Assembly: GCA_032059445.1 (NCBI GenBank)
Contig: DAMCAP010000009.1
Coordinates: 26,022 to 90,021, forward strand
Length of the DNA stretch: 64,000 nucleotides
Origin: DAMCAP01 sp032059445
GTDB lineage: Bacteria; Bacillota; Clostridia; Oscillospirales; Ruminococcaceae
Reading direction: 5' to 3'
The first letter of the stretch is position 1. Each line of letters opens with the position of its first letter. Positions 52,488 to 61,040 of the stretch are shown in pieces. A model generated the notes under the pieces. The model did no database searches, was not told the DNA's origin, and saw only the letters and a list, made by a program, of their open reading frames with translations. The translations under genes and the position numbers were made by a program.

Positions 52488-54020
52488 CTAGATATACAGA
52501 TAAAAGCTCAAAAAACCTGCCAAAATCAGTGCTGACAAAGATGCAGCCAATCTGGCAGAACCAGTGAGCATGTCGGTAATTCTATTAAGAATTATAGCAC
52601 AAATCAACACAAAAGTACACTTTAGCATGGCGATCGCCATGGAAAGTTCCCCCATCGGCACTGCAAGGGCGACAAGGCCAAGCACTGGCAAATAGGGCAT
52701 AAGCAGCATGGAATTGATAGCATTGCTTTTATAGCTGATTTCCTCGATGAGGCTGATGTCGTAGCTGATAGAGCGCAGCGCTATAGCGTAGAGTACCCAT
52801 AAAGACAGGAATAAGATACCTCTTACTGGGGTGAAGCCGATGGTGTAAAACCCACTGTACCCAAGAGCAAATAGACTCAGGGCGACAGCGATGGTAATAC
52901 CAAGGGTCTGGAGGAGTTTAACGGATGAAATAGCCACTTTGCTATCGGTAGGGCTTCCTTTTACGCCTGGCATCCATCCACGGCGATACAACAAAAGGAT
53001 AACTGCGCCACAGGCGACAGTATAGCTCATAAAGCAGCGACCAAAGACCCCGACAGGCAGCTTAAGTGGGCTAGCCAGAAGAACGAGTATTAAGGCTGCC
53101 AGCAGTGAAATGACAGCGATGATAATACGACTAAAACCAAACTTCCAAGGATGAGGGATGGAGGCGGAGACGATTTGGTACACCTCGGGAGCGTAATGAC
53201 TTTTGCTGATGAGGAGCAGAGTATATAAGAAGCCGCCTAAAGCAATCGTTACAATCAGCCACAGCAGAGGGGTAACTTTGAGTGTAAGTGAGACAGCACT
53301 GGGTACATTTAGGTTGGAGCCAAGCCAGCTGCTTAGCTGCTCTAATAGATTTAACGAGACGGGACTATCATACAACACAGAGCCTGGAGCGAGCAACATG
53401 CTTACATTGCCTTTATTTGCTTTAAAAGGATTGCCGTTTGATTTTATCGTATCGCCGCTGAGCAGATTATAGAGCTCTGTGGAGCGATTGATCTGCTCAG
53501 TGGGCATAGTTGCCGAGTCGATGATCAGGATCTTTGCCGCAGATGGAAAGCTACAGCTATAGACTCCACCCTCTAGGAGATTGGTAGAGTCAGTGTCAGG
53601 GGAGATGAGGATCAAAGACTTGATAGGCGTGCTGCTATCAAAGTACCAACGGAGTACACTATCGGCAGAATCCCCATGGGCGACTACAAGTAAGTCATTT
53701 GATGGGAGCCCAGACAAAGCACCCAGTTGAAGGACGGCCTGTTGGTAATCTTCGGTTGATAGGTCGGCGTATGGTAAGCTAAGCACTTGTCGATCATTAT
53801 CGCGTAATAAAGGGAGGGTGGAGGCAAGGGCATTCGCATCAGAGCCTACTACTAAAACAGGGCTGCCTGTGCCGCTATAGTATTGAGCTTGACGCGCATC
53901 TATAGTAATCGTATTGCTGTTGGCGTAGTTGTTAAGGCTAAGAGTAAGTAGAGCGATACTACCTATTAAGAGTACAGCGCAGCATATTTTAAATAATAGC
54001 GAGAGTTTTTTATAGTTCAT
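52488..54020 (-). CDS. Membrane protein with extracytoplasmic alpha/beta-hydrolase-like domain, unknown function
   Basis: Not a family recognised with confidence. The 510-residue protein has an N-terminal membrane segment (about 8-30), a soluble region of about 210 residues, and then about eight membrane segments to the end. The soluble part resembles an alpha/beta hydrolase: VLVVGSDANALASTLPLL, the elbow-like VVAHGDSADSVLRW with Ser118, and SLILISPDTDS. The third triad residue is not identifiable. ATG 54020 is chosen, 8 bases after GGAGGTG; an in-frame GTG at 54035 overlaps that site. First gene of the operon with smr and DUF3810, behind a near-consensus promoter and a palindrome. Confidence 0.65.
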   Translation of the reverse strand: MNYKKLSLLFKICCAVLLIGSIALLTLSLNNYANSNTITIDARQAQYYSGTGSPVLVVGSDANALASTLPLLRDNDRQVLSLPYADLSTEDYQQAVLQLGALSGLPSNDLLVVAHGDSADSVLRWYFDSSTPIKSLILISPDTDSTNLLEGGVYSCSFPSAAKILIIDSATMPTEQINRSTELYNLLSGDTIKSNGNPFKANKGNVSMLLAPGSVLYDSPVSLNLLEQLSSWLGSNLNVPSAVSLTLKVTPLLWLIVTIALGGFLYTLLLISKSHYAPEVYQIVSASIPHPWKFGFSRIIIAVISLLAALILVLLASPLKLPVGVFGRCFMSYTVACGAVILLLYRRGWMPGVKGSPTDSKVAISSVKLLQTLGITIAVALSLFALGYSGFYTIGFTPVRGILFLSLWVLYAIALRSISYDISLIEEISYKSNAINSMLLMPYLPVLGLVALAVPMGELSMAIAMLKCTFVLICAIILNRITDMLTGSARLAASLSALILAGFLSFYLYI

Positions 54021-54051
54021 AGCTTTCACCTCCACAAGGGCAGTTAAATGT

Positions 54052-54069
54052 GATCTAAGCTCTTAGATC
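54052..54069. promoter_or_regulatory. Perfect 18-bp palindrome, operator candidate
   Basis: GATCTAAG-CT-CTTAGATC is a perfect palindrome except for the two central bases. It lies just downstream of the minus-strand -10 at 54081, close to the expected start point, where a repressor would act. It could also form a hairpin in the 5' leader. Confidence 0.5.
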
Positions 54070-54080
54070 TCTTATATAAA

Positions 54081-54109
54081 ATTATATAGGTTTCGGGGGG
54101 AGATTTCAA
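54081..54109 (-). promoter_or_regulatory. Promoter of the hydrolase-Smr-DUF3810 operon
   Basis: Minus strand TTGAAA (54109-54104), 17-base spacer, perfect TATAAT (54086-54081). It lies about 60 bp before the ATG at 54020. Confidence 0.75.
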
Positions 54110-54438
54110 GTTTTTCTGCTAAGGCAGCTCAAATCATCAGTTGGAATTTTGCAGCGTCTTCATAAAAATTTATCATGAGCCATAAATTGAACCCGTTGAT
54201 GTTCCTATTTTGCACGCTTTATAAGATGTTTCGTAAAGATGGGAAACTAAGATTTTGCAATATCACAATAATAGATATTCAAATAATGCAGATTAGTGTC
54301 GACAATTACAGCTTTTGCAGTAAAAAATCTAGTAGTCAAATGAAAAACACATGTAGATACTATAAAAGCAAAGATATATTTAGTCAATAGTAACGAAATC
54401 AATTGTGAATTTTTTTTGTGTAAATATGATACGATCTA
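54110..54438. other. AT-rich intergenic region between divergent operons
   Basis: About 330 bp with no recognisable gene or RNA. A short frame at 54175-54390 has no ribosome site and no family resemblance. TGTCGACA near 54297 is a palindrome matching 6 of 7 bases of a Spo0A box on each strand, far from the promoters. Confidence 0.5.
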
Positions 54439-54466
54439 TTGATTATTTCTGAAAAAATGCTATAAT
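54439..54466 (+). promoter_or_regulatory. Promoter of the TAXI-TRAP operon
   Basis: TTGATT (54439-54444), 16-base spacer, TATAAT (54461-54466) with an extended TGC. It lies 78 bp before the ATG of the binding-protein gene. Confidence 0.75.
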
Positions 54467-54543
54467 ATGGATAAGTTTTCCGTTAGCTGCTATTTGTTAC
54501 TCTAATCGTGAAAATTACAAAAATTTAAAAAGGAGTTGTGTTT

Positions 54544-55536
54544 ATGAAGTTAACTAGGTTAATATCCGTCATTATAGCATTGGCTATGGTTGGATCATTA
54601 GTCGCTTGTTCAGGCGCCCCTGCTCCCAGCAATAGCAGTCAACCGGTCGAAGCTAAGGGCGGTAACTACATAATGGCCACAGGAGGTACTTCAGGCACCT
54701 ACTACCCACTTGGAGGCGCTATGGCACAGATCATAGCTAAATACGTCCCCAACACGAATGTAACACCAAACGCAACAGGCGCTTCTAAGGAAAACATCAG
54801 ATTAGTCTCCAGCGGCGACGCTGACATTGCAATCGTACAAAATGACGTGCTCGACTATGCCAGCAAGGGCATAGAGATCTTTAACGGTGAGAAGGTCAGC
54901 GGTCTTACAGTACTGGCTACCTTATATCCGGAAGTATGTCAGGTAGTTGTAGGTGCCGATAGCGGCATCAACAGCATCGCAGATCTGAAGGGCAAGAGAG
55001 TATCTGTAGGTGATGCAGGCTCTGGTGTAGAGGCCAATGCTAAGCAGATCCTTGAAATCTATGGGCTAAAGTTTGAAGACTTAAATGCCAGCAGACTATC
55101 CTTTAAAGAAAGTGCAAGCGCCTTCCAAGATAAGCAGATCGATGCTTTCTTCGTAACAAGCGGCGTGCCAAACACCGCAATCCAGGAAGTTTCTCTGCAA
55201 AACAAGGTTAAGGTACTCTCTTTGGAGGCTGATAAGCTAAAGGCACTGATGGAGAAGTATCCTTACTATACTCAGTTTGTAATTCCTAAGGATGTCTATA
55301 AGACAGAGCAGGATGCGACTACCGTAGCGATCAAGGCTACCCTGATCGTCAGAGAAAAACTCAGCGAGGCTGAGGTGTATAACATGACCAAGGCGCTGTT
55401 TGAGCATCTAGATGAGCTGGGCAACGCACATAGCAAGGGCAAAGAAATGAGCCTACAGAGCTCCGTACAGGGTGTATCGGTAAAATTCCACCCAGGTGCT
55501 GAGAAGTACTTTAAGGAAAAGGGCGCTATCAAGTAA
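54544..55536 (+). CDS. TAXI-family TRAP transporter solute-binding lipoprotein
   Basis: An extracellular binding protein of the TAXI branch of TRAP transporters. The 330 residues start with a lipoprotein signal (membrane segment to LVACSG, lipidated Cys22). Family features are YIMATGGTSGTYYPLGGAMA, SSGDADIAIVQNDVLDYA, LKGKRVSVGDAGSGVEANA and DAFFVTSGVPNTAIQE. TAXI members often bind glutamate or other dicarboxylates, but the ligand cannot be read here. ATG 54544 has AAAGGAG 9 bases upstream. Transcribed with the DUF1850 and permease genes. Confidence 0.95.
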   Translation: MKLTRLISVIIALAMVGSLVACSGAPAPSNSSQPVEAKGGNYIMATGGTSGTYYPLGGAMAQIIAKYVPNTNVTPNATGASKENIRLVSSGDADIAIVQNDVLDYASKGIEIFNGEKVSGLTVLATLYPEVCQVVVGADSGINSIADLKGKRVSVGDAGSGVEANAKQILEIYGLKFEDLNASRLSFKESASAFQDKQIDAFFVTSGVPNTAIQEVSLQNKVKVLSLEADKLKALMEKYPYYTQFVIPKDVYKTEQDATTVAIKATLIVREKLSEAEVYNMTKALFEHLDELGNAHSKGKEMSLQSSVQGVSVKFHPGAEKYFKEKGAIK

Positions 55537-55537
55537 T

Positions 55538-56059
55538 ATGTATAGAGTTGCTAAGTGGGTGAGGTTAATCGCCTTGCCCACTTTTGTAATTTTCCTGTTA
55601 TTTGTGCCTGTATTTGATACATTAAACGTTTCTTGTAATGGCCGAGTGATCTGTGTATTTTCTTATGACCAAGAGCAATTTACCTACGAGTTTCGGCACT
55701 CGGTCAATAAAGGGCTTATCACTGAGACATATGGCTTAAATACTGACAAGAGCCTGTATCTAAGAGAGGCATTGTTTGAAAACTATGGAGCAGGTATGCT
55801 CGACGAAATCCCTGTGGGCGTTACAATGACAGAGAGCGGTGACTTTTTGAAGCTGGTATTTGAAAAGCAAGACAGGCCCGCTTTAAGTTGTATTGCAGGC
55901 CGTGAGGCCAAGCAGGTTATGCGATATGGAAGCAGAGAGCTTGCCCTCTATCAATACTATGGTGAGCCCCTTACAATCTACCAAAGCAAAGCATCACTGG
56001 TGGCGCTCATCGCGGGGTATAGAGTGCATCGTCCTTTAGGAACATTTATCAGAGTATAG
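55538..56059 (+). CDS. DUF1850-domain protein of the TAXI-TRAP operon
   Basis: A 173-residue protein with one N-terminal membrane segment (about 10-30) and an extracytoplasmic part. It has the DUF1850-like pattern of a Phe/Tyr-rich strand, F-x-x-x-F-x-H-S-V-N-K (YEFRHSVNKGLITETY), and an acidic DKSLYLREALFENYGAGM. DUF1850 genes recur between TAXI binding proteins and TRAP permeases, so an accessory role in this transporter is likely; the mechanism is unknown. It begins one base after the stop of the binding-protein gene. Confidence 0.8.
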   Translation: MYRVAKWVRLIALPTFVIFLLFVPVFDTLNVSCNGRVICVFSYDQEQFTYEFRHSVNKGLITETYGLNTDKSLYLREALFENYGAGMLDEIPVGVTMTESGDFLKLVFEKQDRPALSCIAGREAKQVMRYGSRELALYQYYGEPLTIYQSKASLVALIAGYRVHRPLGTFIRV

Positions 56060-56130
56060 CTGCATCAGTATATAATTCTGCCAAGATAAGAGCAAGAGCT
56101 TTTGTGGGGCAATAGAAGAGGTGAAGAAAT

Positions 56131-58024
56131 ATGGCTCAATCCAATGAAAACAAGATCATGACCGAAGAAGAAAGAGAAGAGCTAGTGCGTCAGTTGGATC
56201 GCGAATCTTCTTATAGGATATATAAAGGCGTGTGGGATAATATTATTACCATCCTGCTGCTGGCTTTTACAGGCTTCCAGTTGGCTACAGCAGTGATGGG
56301 CACACTGCCCGCTCAGTTACAGCGTATGACGCACTTGGGCTTCGTAATCTTGCTGGCCTTCTGGCTTTATCCTGCTACCAAGAAATCCTCCCGAGATAAG
56401 ATGCCAATTTATGACTTTATCTGTGGGTTGGTTTTTGCGGGGGTGGCTGGGTATTACATCATCAATTACGAAGCGCTGATTGGTCGCTCTGGCGCTTACA
56501 ATAGGCTTGACATTATCGTGGGTACCTTGGGTATCATATTGGTAGTTGAGGCTTGTCGCAGGGTAGTAGGTATGCCGATTGTTATTATTGCTTCGGTGTT
56601 TATCGTTTATGCCTTTGTAGGGCCTTACATGCCTTCCTTCCTAAATCATCGAGGCTATTCCTTCACCAGAGTTGTAGCACACCTGTTCTACACGACGGAG
56701 GGTATTATTGGTCTGCCTCTCGGTACCTGTGCTACATACATATTTTTGTTTATTCTGTTTGGGGCTTTCCTCGAAAAAACAGGGATCGGTCAGTTTTTTA
56801 TTGACATTGCAAATGCGATTGCTGGATTTTCTGTGGGTGGTCCCGCTAAGGTTGCGGTATTGACCAGCGCCCTGCAGGGTACTGTATCGGGCTCTTCGGT
56901 ATCGAATACCGTTACAACAGGCTCATTTACCATTCCGCTGATGAAATCCCTTGGTTACAAGCCAGAGTTTGCCGGTGCGGTTGAGGCTGCTGCTTCCACC
57001 GGTGGTCAGATCATGCCTCCAATCATGGGTGCGGCTGCTTTCTTGATTGCGGACGCAGTGGGAGTACCTTATATTGAGGTCGCAAAGGCGGCGGTCATAC
57101 CTGCTATCTTGTATTTTACTGGTATATGGATCATGATCCATCTGGAGGCCAATAAGCTGGGGCTTAGAGGTGTGCCACGTGACCAGCTGCCAAAGGCAGG
57201 GCCAATCCTAAAAGAACGTGGGCATCTGGTGCTGCCGCTGGTTGCAATCATCGCCCTGCTTCTTGGNNNNNNNNNNNNNNTCAGCCTTGGTTATCGGCGC
57301 TAGAAACATCATAGCGGTAGCTTGCGCGTGTGGTGTAGCAGGTATCATCGTTGGCGTAGTTACATTAACAGGCTTGGGGTTGAAGCTTGGTAACGGTTTG
57401 CTTACCATTGCAGGTAATAATGTGCTGTTAATCCTATTCTTTACCATGGTAACCTCGTTGGTCCTTGGTATGGGCGTACCGACTACAGCAAACTACCTGA
57501 TTACCTCTACAATAGCTGCACCAATTGTCATGCAGCTTATGTTACCAGGTACAGATATACTGGTCCCTGCACTGGCGGCACACTTGTTTGCCTTCTACTT
57601 TGGTATCCTTGCCGATATTACGCCACCTGTAGCTTTGGCGGCATACGCTGGCTCGGCGATAGCAAAGGGAAATCCATTTAAAACTGGAGTGCAGGCTACT
57701 AAGCTAGTAATCGGCGCTTTCTTGATACCGTATATCTTCGTCATGAACCCCGCCCTGATCCTCATTAACACAACATGGTATCAGGTGCTTCAGATTATAT
57801 GCACCTCTCTTATCGGCATGATCAGTATTAGTGCCGGTACAACTGGATGGCTGCTGGGCGCAGCTAATAAGGTAGAGAGAGTAGTTATGTTCGTCGGTGG
57901 CTTCATGCTAATTATGCCCGACATACTGACAGACTTTTTGGGTATTGGTTTGTTTTTGCTGATGTTTATGCTTCAGTATAAACGATATGGCTGGAAGAGA
58001 TTTGCAGCCAAAGCTCAAAACTAA
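56131..58024 (+). CDS. Fused TRAP transporter permease (4TM-12TM), interrupted by N run
   Basis: Sodium-driven TRAP permease in which the small (DctQ-like) and large (DctM-like) subunits are one protein, as is usual for TAXI systems. The first part (56131-57266) carries the four-segment domain and GTVSGSSVSNTVTTGSFTIP, AAASTGGQIMPPIMGAAAFL. After 14 N (57267-57280) the sequence resumes in a different frame with SALVIGARNIIAVACACG, LGMGVPTTANYLITST and FYFGILADITPPVALAAYAG. The real gap is probably larger than 14 bases: family members have some 40 residues here, a cytoplasmic stretch. The apparent frame change is an assembly effect, not a mutation. Confidence 0.9.
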
Positions 58025-58050
58025 CATACGCTCACGACTTTTTTCACCAT

Positions 58051-58097
58051 AACGAAAGCAGCCGAAACGCATAAGCGTTCGGCTGCTTTCGTCTTTT
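58051..58097. terminator. Bidirectional terminator between TRAP operon and rluA-type gene
   Basis: AACGAAAGCAGCCGAA pairs with TTCGGCTGCTTTCGT (about 15 bp) and is followed by CTTTTAAA. It serves both converging genes. Confidence 0.92.
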
Positions 58098-59043
58098 AAA
58101 AAATAGGATCGAAGCTTGGAGGATCTTTTAACGTAAAGGTTTTGCCATTAAGATAATGCAAATGAGCAGAATCAGCATCGGGTTTAAAGGTAAGCTTATA
58201 GGAGTAAAGCGCTTGATACTTATACCCTGTATCTTGATTATCTCTGGCATGCCCGTATTTGGTATCGCCTACAAGCGGATGGCCGATAAAGGCCATATGG
58301 GCACGGATCTGGTGGGTGCGACCTGTAAGTAGCTCCACCTCTAGCAGGGAGTATTTTTCATTGGTTTTTAGGGTTTTATATTTGGTGATGATGGTCTTGG
58401 TATCAGAGCGGGGGCGGCGGTATACGGTTACCGTATTGGTATTTTCATCTTTGGCGAGATAAGCGGTTATCGTATCATGAGGGGGATCGATATGACCATG
58501 AACTGCACACAAATAATATTTCTCTATCATACGATCTTTAATGAGCTGATTTATGACTCTTAGGGTAGGTGCATCTTTTGCAGCAATTACAATGCCACCG
58601 GTATTGCGATCGATACGATTGCATAGGGCGGGGGCAAAGCTGTTTTCTTGCTTCGGGTCATACTCACCTTTTTGGTGTAGGTAAAGCTTAACGCGATTAA
58701 TGAGGGTATCGGCAGTTTTGGTATCATCCTCATGCACTACCAAACCCGGNNNNNNNNNNAAGAGCAGGTGTGCATCTTCATACACGATCTCAATTTTGCC
58801 TTTGATATGCATAAACACATCATCTGCAGCCTCTTCAGCAAAAAACTCGTCGTTAATATAGAGCCCAAGGACATCTCCCTGACTAAGGACTGTATTATTT
58901 TCACACCGCTTACCGTTGAGCTTAATACGCTTTATACGGATGTAACGCTGCATCAGGGAGGAGGGGAGGGCTGGCACAGCTTTTTTAATAAACTTATCGA
59001 CACGCTGACCAGCGTCGTTGTGGCCTATGGTGAAGCTTTTCAT
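58096..59043 (-). CDS. RluA-family pseudouridine synthase with S4 domain (interrupted by N run)
   Basis: A synthase that would isomerise uridines in 23S rRNA or tRNA. It starts at ATG 59043 after GAGGTG. An S4-like RNA-binding domain (about 10-75, RVDKFIKKAVPALPSS, RIKRIKLNGKR) is followed by the catalytic domain: EIVYEDAHLL, then ten N at 58750-58759, then PGLVVHEDD; the catalytic Asp is in NRIDRNTGGIVIAAKD, a variant of HRLDxxTSG seen in Clostridia. Further motifs are LLTGRTHQIRAHMAFIGHP and VGDTKYG. The N run falls in the expected NKP stretch and probably hides about a dozen bases. Exact target (RluC or RluD type) unknown. Confidence 0.9.
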   Translation of the reverse strand: MKSFTIGHNDAGQRVDKFIKKAVPALPSSLMQRYIRIKRIKLNGKRCENNTVLSQGDVLGLYINDEFFAEEAADDVFMHIKGKIEIVYEDAHLLXXXXPGLVVHEDDTKTADTLINRVKLYLHQKGEYDPKQENSFAPALCNRIDRNTGGIVIAAKDAPTLRVINQLIKDRMIEKYYLCAVHGHIDPPHDTITAYLAKDENTNTVTVYRRPRSDTKTIITKYKTLKTNEKYSLLEVELLTGRTHQIRAHMAFIGHPLVGDTKYGHARDNQDTGYKYQALYSYKLTFKPDADSAHLHYLNGKTFTLKDPPSFDPIF

Positions 59044-59086
59044 CGAGCACCTCATAAAATTCATATTCTGTGAGCAGGAGTATTTG

Positions 59087-59115
59087 TTGGAATCTAATAA
59101 AAAATATGGTATAAT
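59087..59115 (+). promoter_or_regulatory. Promoter upstream of radC
   Basis: TTGGAA (59087-59092), 17-base spacer, perfect TATAAT (59110-59115). It gives a long leader of about 170 nt before radC in which no structure was recognised. Confidence 0.65.
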
Positions 59116-59291
59116 AAGCAAATACCAATATGGATAAACTTCTTATAATATTAGGTAATACGTTTGGCGACTTGCTGTTATAAGCAATGGCGATGACAAA
59201 GTATAAGACAAGTCTTGGATATGACGGTAGATTGCATTGCCTTCAATATTGCATCTTCGGTAGAATTACAAACACATATTAGAGGTGAGAA

Positions 59292-59972
59292 ATGGTTAAT
59301 CTGCATGAAAATCACCGTATGCGATTAAAGCAAAGGTTTATTAAAGAGAATCTTGATAATTTTGCCGAGCACAACATCCTAGAGCTGTTGCTATTTTATT
59401 CGATCCCACAGAAAGACACAAACCCTATTGCCCACGAGCTTATGAAGCGTTTTGGCAGTTTATCAGGGGTTTTTGATGCGTCGTATGATGAGCTACTTAA
59501 GGTAAAGGGTGTTGGCAGCCATACTGCGACTTTAATTAAATTGATGCCGGCAATATTCCGTTGCTATGAGCAGGATAAGCAGGATGAAAATAAAATTCTC
59601 GATACCACTGCCAAACTAGGGGAGTACCTCAAGCCAAAGTTTATAGGCAGAAGCAATGAAATCATGCTTCTATTGTGCTTTGATCAAAAAAATAGACTAC
59701 TTTGCTGTGAATTGCTTGCGGAGGGGACAATTGACTCCACCCCTGTGACCATACGCCATATCATTGAAGTGGTGATGCGGGTCAAGGCGTACTCAGTGGT
59801 GATTAGCCACAATCATCCGCAATCGTGGGCGATACCCTCTTATCAGGATATCCAGGTTACGAAGTCGATTAAAGAAAAACTGAGTTTACTAAAGGTGCAT
59901 TTACGGGATCACATCATCGTAGCCGGAGGGGATTTTGTATCTTTGGCTGATAGCGGTATGCTCATAGATTAA
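59292..59972 (+). CDS. radC: RadC-family JAMM/MPN protein
   Basis: A 226-residue RadC protein. It has an N-terminal helix-hairpin-helix region (ELLLFYSIPQKDTNPIAHEL, LKVKGVGSHTATLIKL) and a C-terminal JAB/MPN domain with LLAEGTID and the metal motif SHNHPQSWAIPSYQD (His-x-His, Asp). The old link to DNA repair is doubtful; members are associated with mobile DNA and metal-dependent cleavage, but the biochemical role is not settled. ATG 59292 follows AGAGGTGAGAA. Divergent from the rluA-type gene. Confidence 0.92.
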   Translation: MVNLHENHRMRLKQRFIKENLDNFAEHNILELLLFYSIPQKDTNPIAHELMKRFGSLSGVFDASYDELLKVKGVGSHTATLIKLMPAIFRCYEQDKQDENKILDTTAKLGEYLKPKFIGRSNEIMLLLCFDQKNRLLCCELLAEGTIDSTPVTIRHIIEVVMRVKAYSVVISHNHPQSWAIPSYQDIQVTKSIKEKLSLLKVHLRDHIIVAGGDFVSLADSGMLID

Positions 59973-60003
59973 TAAGACTATTAGCAAATAGAATAGAATG
60001 AAG

Positions 60004-60032
60004 AAAAGTCGAATGCATTGCATTCGACTTTT
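60004..60032. terminator. Bidirectional terminator between radC and the tRNA operon
   Basis: AAAAGTCGAATGC, loop ATT, GCATTCGACTTTT: a perfect 13-bp stem with A and T ends. On the minus strand it begins directly after the CCA end of tRNA-Cys. Confidence 0.93.
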
Positions 60033-60107
60033 TGGAGGCGCCACCCAGATTTGAACTGGGGGATAAAGGTTTTGCAGACCTCTGCCTTACCTCTTGGCTA
60101 TGGCGCC
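60033..60107 (-). tRNA. tRNA-Cys (GCA)
   Basis: 75-nt cloverleaf on the minus strand: acceptor GGCGCCA pairs with TGGCGCC, U73 discriminator, encoded CCA. The anticodon loop reads CT-GCA-AA, giving Cys. Last gene of the tRNA operon. Confidence 0.97.
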
Positions 60108-60122
60108 GCTTTTTTTAAAGAA

Positions 60123-60198
60123 TGGAGCGGGTTACGAGGCTCGAACTCGCTACCTCCACCTTGGCAAGGTGGCGCTCTACCAAATGAGCTAAACCCGC
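60123..60198 (-). tRNA. tRNA-Gly (GCC)
   Basis: 76-nt cloverleaf; acceptor GCGGGTT pairs with AACCCGC, encoded CCA. The anticodon loop TT-GCC-AA reads Gly. TTTAGCTC and GTTCGAGC D- and T-arm motifs are normal. Confidence 0.97.
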
Positions 60199-60201
60199 GA
60201 A

Positions 60202-60277
<76 letters not shown>

Positions 60278-60282
60278 AAACC

Positions 60283-60359
60283 TGGCGACCCAAAAGGGGC
60301 TCGAACCCTCGACCTCTAGCGTGACAGGCTAGCGCTCTAACCAACTGAGCTATTGGGCC
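60283..60359 (-). tRNA. tRNA-Asp (GTC)
   Basis: 77-nt cloverleaf; acceptor GGCCCAA pairs with TTGGGTC, discriminator G73 as expected for Asp, encoded CCA. The anticodon loop CT-GTC-AC reads Asp. Confidence 0.97.
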
Positions 60360-60366
60360 TTTTAAA

Positions 60367-60442
60367 TGGTGGGAACAACAGGGCTCGAACCTGTGACCCT
60401 CTGCTTGTAAGGCAGATGCTCTCCCAGCTGAGCTATGCTCCC
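60367..60442 (-). tRNA. tRNA-Val (TAC)
   Basis: 76-nt cloverleaf; acceptor GGGAGCA pairs with TGTTCCC, A73, encoded CCA. The anticodon loop CT-TAC-AA reads Val. First gene of the minus-strand operon Val-Asp-Phe-Gly-Cys. Confidence 0.97.
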
Positions 60443-60481
60443 ACGTCTTGCGGCTGGCTGGTTTCTCTTGACCGCTTTGTT

Positions 60482-60510
60482 AGTATATAATATTTATTGG
60501 TATTTGTCAA
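60482..60510 (-). promoter_or_regulatory. Promoter of the tRNA operon
   Basis: Minus strand TTGACA (60510-60505), 17-base spacer, TATACT (60487-60482), about 40 bp before tRNA-Val. It is near-consensus, as expected for stable RNA. Confidence 0.88.
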
Positions 60511-60658
60511 GGCTTTTTTTACATAAATCACATATGATCGGTCGAAGTGCCATAAATAGTTGTGTTTGTTTAAAAATATACTATATAATATCACAATAAA
60601 TCAATCTACTCTAAAGATATACTACAGGTAGTAAAAAGAGGCCTAATANNNNNNNNNN

Positions 60659-60702
60659 AAGCCCAACCGGCTTCTTACCATGAAAAAACCGGTTGGGCCT
60701 AA
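60659..60702 (-). terminator. Terminator after the 101-residue hypothetical gene, cut by N run
   Basis: GCCCAACCGG and CCGGTTGGGC form a perfect 10-bp stem with an 18-base loop. On the minus strand the stem is followed by TT and then ten N (60649-60658), which probably replace the T run. Confidence 0.75.
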
Positions 60703-60704
60703 GC

Positions 60705-61010
60705 TTACTCTTTCGCTTTGCTTTCGGCTAGCTGGCGCTCAAGCCAGATCGATGCAATGCTTAGTGCGTTGTAGAGTCCGTTCTTTTCGGTGCGTTTAAT
60801 CATTCGCTGGGGAAGAGGGAGGCTCTCGTCAGTCGATAAAATATTGATGAGTATTTTATCAGGCATTTTTACATCCTCTACGACCTGCTCTGTTATCACC
60901 TGTAACATGACGATAAATGGTTCAGCAGGATCACCGTAGTAAATTTCGTTTCCACACCTTACCAAAGGCTTGCCCCTATAGTGAAGAAATTTAGTTTTTG
61001 CATTTGACAT
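60705..61010 (-). CDS. Conserved hypothetical protein, 101 residues
   Basis: A soluble protein starting MSNAKTKFLHYRGKPLVRCG and containing EIYYGDPAEPFIVMLQVI and NALSIASIWLERQLAES. I recall similar short proteins in Clostridia but no function. It lacks membrane segments and metal motifs; the aldo/keto reductase gene ends 30 bp upstream, so the two are probably cotranscribed. A ribosome site AGGAGG lies about 10 bases before the ATG. Confidence 0.7.
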   Translation of the reverse strand: MSNAKTKFLHYRGKPLVRCGNEIYYGDPAEPFIVMLQVITEQVVEDVKMPDKILINILSTDESLPLPQRMIKRTEKNGLYNALSIASIWLERQLAESKAKE

Positions 61011-61040
61011 AAGAAAACCTCCTATATATAAAATTAGATT

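Noticed and set aside
54175..54390. 71-codon open frame in the AT-rich gap before the TAXI gene
   Set aside because: No ribosome site, low-complexity composition and no family resemblance.
57267..57280. True frameshift making the TRAP permease a pseudogene
   Set aside because: The frame change coincides exactly with a run of N and both flanks keep intact family motifs.
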